A stretch of 5,001 bases of DNA from Planctomycetaceae bacterium (GTDB lineage: Bacteria > Planctomycetota > Planctomycetia > Pirellulales > UBA1268), in contig DNLZ01000237.1 in assembly GCA_003488325.1 (NCBI GenBank), forward strand, positions 7,391 to 12,391, in the 5' to 3' direction. Under the pieces are notes generated by a model. It did no database searches. It saw only the letters and a list, made by a program, of their open reading frames with translations, and had not been told where the DNA came from. Of this stretch, positions 1-5,001 are shown in pieces. Positions within the stretch are counted from its first letter, which is position 1. Each line of letters begins with the position of its first letter. Made by a program: the position numbers and the translations under genes.

Positions 1-11
1 GGGAGGAGACC

Positions 12-29
12 CGGCGTCGACGCACGCCG
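12..29 (-). terminator. Weak hairpin downstream of the DUF1552 gene, possible terminator
   Basis: A 6-bp perfect inverted repeat, CGGCGT at 12-17 and ACGCCG at 24-29, encloses a 6-base loop. It starts 17 bases past the stop codon of the DUF1552 gene, where a terminator of the two-gene unit would be expected. On the minus strand it is followed by GGTCTCCTCCC, which has no run of T, so it is not a canonical intrinsic terminator. Short GC-rich stems arise often by chance at this base composition. Confidence 0.2.
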
Positions 30-46
30 TCGATCGGCGAGGCGAT

Positions 47-1408
47 TCATAGCTCGACCACGCTGGTGCTGTCGCCGAATCGATCGATCTCGACACCCAT
101 CTTCTGGGCCATGAGGAGGAGCAGGTTGCTCATGTGGGCGTCCGGATTCGCGGGTCGGCTGCAGAGCGCGTAGTGCTCGCCCGGCTTGTCGAGCTGGTAG
201 CCCGCGAAGTGGCCCTGGTTGAAGTCGAGGTGGCCGCCGTGCCCGAGGCCGAGGCCCGTACCACCGGCGAGGACCAGCGGAAGGTTCGCATTGCCGTGGC
301 TGTGCCCGTAGGACATGCCGCTGCCGAAGAGCGCCATCGTCGTGTCGAGCAGCGGCTTCCCGTCGTGATCCATCGTGTCCCTCAGCCGCTGGAGGAAGTA
401 GCCGAACTGCTCGATCGCGAAGGTGTCGTACTGCGTGAGCTTCTCCATGTAGCCCGGATCGCCGCCGTGGTGGCTGAGCTGATGCCGTGACTCGGTGATG
501 CCGATCTCGGGAATGGCGATCGCGTCCCCCTCGCCTCCGAGACTGAAGGTCGCGACGCGTGTCACGTCGGTCTGGAAGGCGAGCACGATGAGGTCGTAGA
601 CGGTGCGAAAGTAGTCGCCCGCCATGGTGGCGGCGATGTCCCGATTCGTCCGCGCACGGTCGGCCTCGGCGATCGCAGGCAGCGGCGTGTCGAGCCAGGC
701 GTCGGCCCGACGGGTCCGGATCTCCGCCTCCCGCACCGAGGTCAAGTACTGGTCGAGCCGGCCCTTGTCCACCGCCCCCATCAGGCCCTCGAGCCGGCGC
801 ACCTCCGCGAGATTGGCATCGAGGACGCTGGCCTTGCGACGCAGTGCCTTGCGCCGGACCGCGGTGCCGTCCTTCGGTTCCTCGAAGAGCGTCGCGAAGA
901 TCTCGCTGCAGCGACGCATCGCGGGGAGCCGCACCCCGTCGGCCGTCCACGCGAGCGAGTCCTGCGTGATGGCGATCTCCATCGAGGGGTGACGGGTGTG
1001 CTGCGCGGTGACCTCGGCCATCTTCTGATCGATCGAGATCGTGTTGCGGTCGGATGGTCCCAGCTTTCCGCCGGTGAGCCACACCGAGATGCAGTTGTGA
1101 TGGTGCGCGAGGGCTCCCGGATGATGCAGGCCGCTGATGGGCGTGATGACGTCGCGGTGCTTCTCCAGGGGCTTGAGCGATCGGGAGAACGCGTACTCCC
1201 TCCCCGGCGTCGTGATCTGGTAGTTGAGCGAGTGGACGCCGTTGGCGAGATAGATGAACGCGCTCCGCCGCGGGGAGGCGGCGACCTCGGTCGCCCCCAG
1301 TGGCGTCATGCATTCGAGGAGCGGCAGGGACACGCAGGTGCCCATGGCGCGCAGGGCGTGACGACGGTCGATCCGCCAGGACTGCGAGAGGAAGTGGGCC
1401 ATGGGCAT
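47..1408 (-). CDS. DUF1552 family (HXXSHH) exported protein
   Basis: This is a full-length member of Pfam DUF1552 (HXXSHH protein), 453 residues from the first ATG and close to the usual family size. The biochemical function is unknown. Visible family marks are an N-terminal DRRHALR stretch (residues 14-20) followed by a hydrophobic segment, which is a degenerate twin-arginine signal; RNTISIDQ at 121-128; LDQYLTSVRE at 218-227; a DLIVLAFQTD segment at 272-281; the name-giving HQLSHH at 309-314; and NLPLVLAGG at 375-383. Histidines also cluster at 95-104 and 369-400, beside a glycine-rich run at 382-392, which may suggest a metal site (inference). The gene follows the cytochrome-like gene by 17 bp and should be co-transcribed with it. 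A strong ribosome site favours the second ATG at 1402-1400, giving 451 residues. The family call is firm; Tat export is likely but not certain. Confidence 0.95.
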   Translation of the reverse strand: MPMAHFLSQSWRIDRRHALRAMGTCVSLPLLECMTPLGATEVAASPRRSAFIYLANGVHSLNYQITTPGREYAFSRSLKPLEKHRDVITPISGLHHPGALAHHHNCISVWLTGGKLGPSDRNTISIDQKMAEVTAQHTRHPSMEIAITQDSLAWTADGVRLPAMRRCSEIFATLFEEPKDGTAVRRKALRRKASVLDANLAEVRRLEGLMGAVDKGRLDQYLTSVREAEIRTRRADAWLDTPLPAIAEADRARTNRDIAATMAGDYFRTVYDLIVLAFQTDVTRVATFSLGGEGDAIAIPEIGITESRHQLSHHGGDPGYMEKLTQYDTFAIEQFGYFLQRLRDTMDHDGKPLLDTTMALFGSGMSYGHSHGNANLPLVLAGGTGLGLGHGGHLDFNQGHFAGYQLDKPGEHYALCSRPANPDAHMSNLLLLMAQKMGVEIDRFGDSTSVVEL

Positions 1409-1409
1409 G

Positions 1410-1415
1410 CTCCTT
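1410..1415 (-). promoter_or_regulatory. Ribosome binding site that favours the second ATG of the DUF1552 gene
   Basis: The minus strand reads AAGGAG, one base, ATG (1408-1406), CCC, ATG (1402-1400). The first ATG is only 1 base from the AAGGAG, too close for efficient initiation. The second lies 7 bases away, which is the usual spacing. The start is therefore more likely at 1402, and the protein more likely begins MAHFLSQ. The site lies in the short gap after the stop codon of the upstream gene (1426-1428), so the downstream gene has its own initiation signal. Confidence 0.75.
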
Positions 1416-1425
1416 GGCAGGGGTG

Positions 1426-3867
1426 TCAGCGCTTCCGCATCAGGTCGGACAGGGCCACGGCGCGGATGAGATCCCTCACCCGGTAGTCCGTCTTCCTCGC
1501 CTCGGCCGCGATGGCCGAGATGTCGTCGCGATCGTCGATCGTCAGGACGCGACGCAGGGCGTAGGTGCAGACGTGCTCGATGAAGGCACGGGCGACCACG
1601 TCGCGATCCTCGAGCAGATGCCGCTTGAATTCGCCCGCATCCCGGAAGGGCCGGCCGTCGGGGAGCGTGCCGGACGGATCGATCTCGGGATCGTCACCGG
1701 TGCCGGCGGCGACCTTCTCCCGGGTGCGCCACTGCCCGATGGCGTCGTAATTGTCCCACGCGAGGCCGAGCGGGTCGATCGCCGCATGGCAGGCGGCGCA
1801 ATTCGCGTCGTTGCGATGCGCCTCGAGTTTTTCGCGCAGCGAGGCCTTGGGGCTCTGCGGCGGATTGGGCTCGATGGCCGGCACGTTCGCGGGCGGTGGC
1901 GGGGGCGTCCGGCCGAGGATCGTCTCGCTGATCCACACGCCGCGGTGCACCGGACGGTGCCGCGTGCCGTCCGACGTCAGGCCGAGCACCGCGCCCATCG
2001 CCAGCAGGCCGCCGCGATGATCCCCTGGCCCGAGTGCGACCCGCTGGAACCCCTCCGCCTGCGGCTCCGGCAGGCCGTAAAAATCGCAGAGCCGGGCGTT
2101 GGCCATCGTCCAATCGGAGTCGAGGAACGCGTCGATCGGCAGATTCCGCGCCACCATGTCGCGGAAAAACTCGACCGGCTCCGCACGCATGCTCGTCTCG
2201 AGCCACGCGTCGTAGGTCGGGTAGAGCTTCTTGTCGGGCGGGAACATGCCGACGCGATGGAGCTGCAGCCACTGGCGCGCGAAGTCGTCGACGAAGCGGT
2301 CGATCCGGCCATCCGCCAGCATGCGATCGACCTCCGTGGCGAGCCCCTCGCCCTCGAGCGAGCCCCGTGACGCGGCCGAGAAGAGCCCCTCGTCGGGCAT
2401 CGAACTCCAGAGCGCATAGGAGAGCCTCGACGCCAGTTCCCACGGCGTCAGCCGGTCCCGTGGCACCGGATCCCCCTCGACGAGATAGATGAAGTGTCGC
2501 GAGGTCAGGACGCCCTGGAGCGCGGTGCGATACGCGTCGCGCAGCACCTCCCCGGCCTCACGTTCGGCACGGTAGTCCTCGAGGTAGTCGACGAGCTCCT
2601 CCGGAGCGACCGGTCGTCGCCACGCCCGCTCGGCGAATCGCCGCAGATGTTCGGCGACCACCTCGGGCGAGGCGTCGTCCGGCGGCAGCACGTCGCGGCG
2701 GCGGGCGCGCTCCTCGTCGGTCTCGAGCGGCCCCTCCCACTCGATCCAGTCGAGGATCACGGTCGAGAAGAGCCCGTTGCCCTGGTCGTCGAACATCTGC
2801 GGGGCGTTCGGGTTGAGCAGCAGCGTATCACTCGAGTGCGTGAAGATGTGACCGCCCCGGCTGGCGAGTGCGTTGCGGAAGGCGGCGCCCGCCCGCCTGT
2901 CCACGACGTGGGTGGCCACGACGCAGAAGTCGAGCGAGGTCGGCATCTCCAGAAACACCTCGAACTCCTCCACCCGCGGCTGGTCCTCGGGCGCCGTGAG
3001 GTCGAATTCGATGAGCGCGTCCACGGTCTCCTCGCCGGTGCGTTTCCCGATGCTCAGGTGGGCCGGCTGGCCGCCTGGCGGTCGGATGCCGCTGGCCTGC
3101 AGCCGCATCCGATAGAGCCCGCTGTGCTCGGGGCCCGTCCGCCCGAACCAGTGCGGCGCGAGGGCGCTCTGGACGCTGCCCGGAAAGAGGAGGTAGCGGA
3201 GCGGCCGTTTGATCCCGAACCGGTCGAGCGCCTCCTGCTGGGCCTTGCCGCCGTCGTACCGCAGCTCGGCGGCGGTCTTGCGAACCGTGCGTGATTCGCG
3301 GGGGGCGGCGGGGAAGGCGCGATCGAGCACGATCTCCGCGGCACGGTAGTAGCGATCCACATGGGACGGCGACAGGGACAGCTCGGAACCGATCCGTTCG
3401 TAGCCGTGCCACCGCGTGTCCTCGTTCAGTTCGCCCGGCCTCGTGGGGTCGTAGCGGACGCCCAGCAGGTCGTGGACCGTGTTCTGATATTCCGTCCGGC
3501 TGAGTCGGTAGTGCGCGACGGCCGGACGCGCGGCCATGCGCATCGCCCGGCCTTCCCGGATCCGCGCATCGAGACTCGTGACGAAGGCGGCGATCTCGTC
3601 ACGGGTGGGCTGCGGCTCCGGTTCCGGGGGCATCTCCCCGGAATTCACGCGTTCGATCACTTCAGCCCAGTGATGCGTGTCGGCGCCCGCTGCGAAATCC
3701 CGGGACAGCCGGTCGATCCGCAGGTCTCCCTCCACGTCTTCCGGCCCGTGGCAGCGGGCGCAGTGCCGCGCCAGAAATCCCTCGAACGCGTCGGCGGCGT
3801 GGACGATGCCACCTGCGACGGCGACCATCGTCACCGCGATCACGACGGCCGGACGACGCCTGCGCAT
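1426..3867 (-). CDS. Exported DUF1592-type diheme cytochrome c-like protein (PSCyt1/PSD/PSCyt3 modules)
   Basis: Residues 1-24 form a Sec signal peptide: four arginines, a hydrophobic core, and a VHA cleavage site. Modules in order: PSCyt1 at about 30-100 with heme motif C36-A-R-C39-H40 and a likely axial Met in GEMPPE (M79); PSD3/DUF1587 at about 119-182 (RLSRTEYQNTVHDLLGV); a beta-rich unassigned region at about 183-400; PSD5/DUF1595 at about 402-463; PSD4/DUF1592 at about 472-600 (LTPWELASRLSYALWSSMPDE); PSCyt3/DUF1588 at about 615-715 with the family's proline run at 655-659 and heme motif C690-A-A-C693-H694; and PSD2/DUF1585 at about 735-808. Its substrate and redox partner are unknown. 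No clear Shine-Dalgarno precedes the ATG, but the next Met (residue 14) would destroy the signal peptide, so 3867 is the best start. The gene is complete, and the DUF1552 gene follows 17 bp later. Heme binding is predicted from motifs only; the domain assignment is by recognition, without a profile search. Confidence 0.95.
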   Translation of the reverse strand: MRRRRPAVVIAVTMVAVAGGIVHAADAFEGFLARHCARCHGPEDVEGDLRIDRLSRDFAAGADTHHWAEVIERVNSGEMPPEPEPQPTRDEIAAFVTSLDARIREGRAMRMAARPAVAHYRLSRTEYQNTVHDLLGVRYDPTRPGELNEDTRWHGYERIGSELSLSPSHVDRYYRAAEIVLDRAFPAAPRESRTVRKTAAELRYDGGKAQQEALDRFGIKRPLRYLLFPGSVQSALAPHWFGRTGPEHSGLYRMRLQASGIRPPGGQPAHLSIGKRTGEETVDALIEFDLTAPEDQPRVEEFEVFLEMPTSLDFCVVATHVVDRRAGAAFRNALASRGGHIFTHSSDTLLLNPNAPQMFDDQGNGLFSTVILDWIEWEGPLETDEERARRRDVLPPDDASPEVVAEHLRRFAERAWRRPVAPEELVDYLEDYRAEREAGEVLRDAYRTALQGVLTSRHFIYLVEGDPVPRDRLTPWELASRLSYALWSSMPDEGLFSAASRGSLEGEGLATEVDRMLADGRIDRFVDDFARQWLQLHRVGMFPPDKKLYPTYDAWLETSMRAEPVEFFRDMVARNLPIDAFLDSDWTMANARLCDFYGLPEPQAEGFQRVALGPGDHRGGLLAMGAVLGLTSDGTRHRPVHRGVWISETILGRTPPPPPANVPAIEPNPPQSPKASLREKLEAHRNDANCAACHAAIDPLGLAWDNYDAIGQWRTREKVAAGTGDDPEIDPSGTLPDGRPFRDAGEFKRHLLEDRDVVARAFIEHVCTYALRRVLTIDDRDDISAIAAEARKTDYRVRDLIRAVALSDLMRKR

Positions 3868-4055
3868 CGCTGTCGCTCGCGAATCAAGGCAGATGTCAGG
3901 GCGGGAGCCGGGGCGACCGTGCTTGGCCCACCTGACCGGTGTCCATGAGCGTACCCCGAGCGCGGGCGGATCGGAAATGCCATGGCGGCGTCGACGAGAC
4001 CGCTCGACCGCGATCGTCCCGTCCGTTCGTTCCCGTCGATTGCCGGTGACCGCCG
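3868..4055. other. 188-bp intergenic gap, probable leader of the cytochrome/DUF1552 unit
   Basis: This gap separates the stop codon of the propeller gene from the start of the cytochrome-like gene. It is the natural place for a promoter of the downstream pair, but I find no convincing -35/-10 pair on the minus strand and no hairpin followed by a T run. It contains a 7-bp direct repeat, TCCCGTC at 4017-4023 and 4031-4037, and a 4-bp stem at 3929-3941 (CACC and GGTG). A 47-codon minus-strand reading frame starting at 3983 has no ribosome site and overlaps the next gene, so I do not call it. Confidence 0.5.
4017..4037. repeat. Short direct repeat TCCCGTC x2, period 14
   Basis: Two exact copies of TCCCGTC lie at 4017-4023 and 4031-4037, separated by 7 bases (CGTTCGT). 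They sit just past the propeller gene and about 150 bases before the cytochrome-like start codon. Paired direct half-sites can be regulator-binding sites, but a 7-bp match within 188 bp of biased sequence is expected about once by chance, so no function is claimed. Confidence 0.25.
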
Positions 4056-5001
4056 CTATTCCGTCGCCAACGACAGGGCCATGAGGGCCTTCTCCGTGCG
4101 CACGATCAGGCGGCCGTCGGCGACGGCCGGCGTCGCTCGGACCACCTCCTCGAGCGCCCGCTGGCCGAGGATCGCGAACTCGGCTCCGGTGCCCACGAGC
4201 ACCATCTCCCCGTCGGTCGAGATGCCGAGCACGGCATCGCCCAGGCTCACCGGCGACGCGAAATAGTTTCCTCCGACCCGTCCCCGCCAGCGGATCTCAC
4301 CCGTCGCCTCCTCGACGCTCGTCACCACTCCGCGATCGCTCCAGAGGAAGAGGCCCTGCGGCGTGACGAGCGGCGTGGGCACGTACGGCGCGACGCTCTT
4401 GTCGAGGGTCCAGTCGATCGGCGGTGCCGGCACCGTCCCCGGCGTCGGTACCGCGTCCGTCGAAACGTCGGGCAGCCGCACCGCGGCGAGAAGATTGTCG
4501 CCGTTCCCGGCACCGCACGTCGCGAGCACGCGGCCGCCGCAGAGCACGGGCGACGACACCGCGCGACGCGGCAGACACTTCTGCTCCCAGAGCAGCCGGC
4601 CGTTCGTCGCATCGACGCCGGCGATCCCGTGGGCGGTGCTCGCGAGGACGACGATGGGCCGCGGACCGTCGAGCACCAGCGGCGTGGCGTAGGCGGTGAG
4701 GTTCGTCTCGCGGGCGAGGCTCCACCGCTCCGCCCCGGTGGCGGCGTCGAGGGCGACCACGCGGCTGGGCCCGTCGTTCTCCAGCGGCACGATGACCAGG
4801 CCGTTCCAGACGGCCGGCGACGAGCCGAGGCCATGCTGCGAGGCGTAGGGACCGAGGTCGACCTCCCAACGCGGCCGGCCATCGTGCGCGAAGGCCTCGA
4901 TCACGACGTGCTCACCCCGCTGCTGCATCCAGTAGATGCCGGTGGCATCGATGGCCGGCGTGCTCGACGCGAGGTCGTTGAACTTGTGCGTGTGGTGGAC
5001 G
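4056..5001 (-). CDS. PQQ-like beta-propeller repeat protein, C-terminal part (start outside window)
   Basis: The reading frame is open to the right edge. Reading on from the Met at 4928-4926 toward the edge adds 24 codons, including NDLASSTPAIDATGIYW, which is propeller sequence, so that Met is internal and the true start lies outside. About 314 residues are visible. Repeated blade elements fit the PQQ_2/BamB-like fold: inner strands such as SSPAVWNGLVIVP, SSPVLCGGRVLAT, PTPLVTPQGLFLW, ASPVSLGDAVLG and ATPAVADGRLIV, and outer turns ALDAATGAERW, VDATNGRLLW and EEATGEIRW. The last blade is complete before the TAG stop. Automatic annotation often calls such proteins BamB, but nothing here shows a role in outer-membrane assembly, nor PQQ binding or dehydrogenase activity. 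A proline-rich loop (about 4472-4404) interrupts one blade. The gene is co-oriented with the downstream pair but 188 bp away, so a shared transcript is uncertain. Confidence 0.9.
   Translation of the reverse strand, partial: VHHTHKFNDLASSTPAIDATGIYWMQQRGEHVVIEAFAHDGRPRWEVDLGPYASQHGLGSSPAVWNGLVIVPLENDGPSRVVALDAATGAERWSLARETNLTAYATPLVLDGPRPIVVLASTAHGIAGVDATNGRLLWEQKCLPRRAVSSPVLCGGRVLATCGAGNGDNLLAAVRLPDVSTDAVPTPGTVPAPPIDWTLDKSVAPYVPTPLVTPQGLFLWSDRGVVTSVEEATGEIRWRGRVGGNYFASPVSLGDAVLGISTDGEMVLVGTGAEFAILGQRALEEVVRATPAVADGRLIVRTEKALMALSLATE

Noticed and set aside
1895..1913. Proline-rich run in the cytochrome-like protein as a possible linker or slippage site
   Set aside because: A proline run before NVP is a regular feature of DUF1588/PSCyt3 sequences, so it is family-typical and not an anomaly.
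1300..2370. 356-codon plus-strand reading frame opposite the cytochrome-like and DUF1552 genes
   Set aside because: It is antisense to two firmly recognised genes, shows no family resemblance, and is the kind of long frame that high-GC coding produces on the opposite strand.
1694..2443. 249-codon minus-strand frame within the cytochrome-like gene
   Set aside because: It is an out-of-frame shadow, extremely rich in Arg, Ala and Gly, inside the recognised PSD4 and PSCyt3 coding region.
2494..3294. 266-codon plus-strand reading frame
   Set aside because: It lies wholly antisense to the cytochrome-like gene. Its composition (rich in Arg, Val, Glu, Gly) is typical of a shadow frame, with no recognisable domain.
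3929..3941. CACC/GGTG stem in the gap as a terminator or operator
   Set aside because: The stem is only 4 bp, with no T run, and is easily explained by chance.
3361..3948. 195-codon plus-strand frame running into the intergenic gap
   Set aside because: It is mostly antisense to the 5' end of the cytochrome-like gene, where the signal peptide and heme motif are clear. It has no family resemblance and no evident ribosome site.
3840..3983. 47-codon minus-strand small frame starting in the 188-bp gap
   Set aside because: It has no ribosome binding site, overlaps the start of the cytochrome-like gene out of frame, and its composition is low-complexity.

Overview
The window looks like a piece of a high-GC planctomycete chromosome. 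By eye about two thirds of the bases are G or C. Every recognisable gene lies on the minus strand, and the protein families (PSCyt/PSD-type cytochromes, DUF1552/HXXSHH proteins, PQQ-like beta-propellers) are typical of Planctomycetota, with related sets in Verrucomicrobiota and some other phyla. Phylum assignment is inference from family content; no rRNA or other phylogenetic marker is present.

Layout in transcription order, right to left. (1) 5001-4056 holds the C-terminal part of a PQQ-like beta-propeller repeat protein; its start lies beyond the right edge. (2) 4055-3868 is a 188-bp gap with no supported gene and only weak repeat structure. (3) 3867-1426 encodes an 813-residue exported protein with two c-type heme motifs and the ordered modules PSCyt1, PSD3 (DUF1587), an unassigned beta-rich middle, PSD5 (DUF1595), PSD4 (DUF1592), PSCyt3 (DUF1588) and PSD2 (DUF1585). 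(4) After a gap of 17 to 23 bp comes a DUF1552 (HXXSHH) protein with a Tat-like N-terminus, ending at 47. (5) 46-1 is non-coding as far as seen and holds a short hairpin.

The cytochrome-like gene and the DUF1552 gene are almost certainly one transcription unit. This pairing is a recurrent planctomycete arrangement whose biochemical role is not established to my knowledge. Both products appear to be exported, so a joint role outside the cytoplasm (redox chemistry or handling of an extracellular polymer) is plausible but is inference. The propeller gene is co-oriented, but the 188-bp gap leaves its membership in the unit open.

I see no mobile element, CRISPR array, tRNA or rRNA, and no clear sign of horizontal transfer. 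Coding is dense and ordinary for such a genome. The points most worth a second look are the uncharacterised gene pair, the unassigned middle of the cytochrome protein, the start of the DUF1552 gene, and a strong excess of the palindrome CGATCG.
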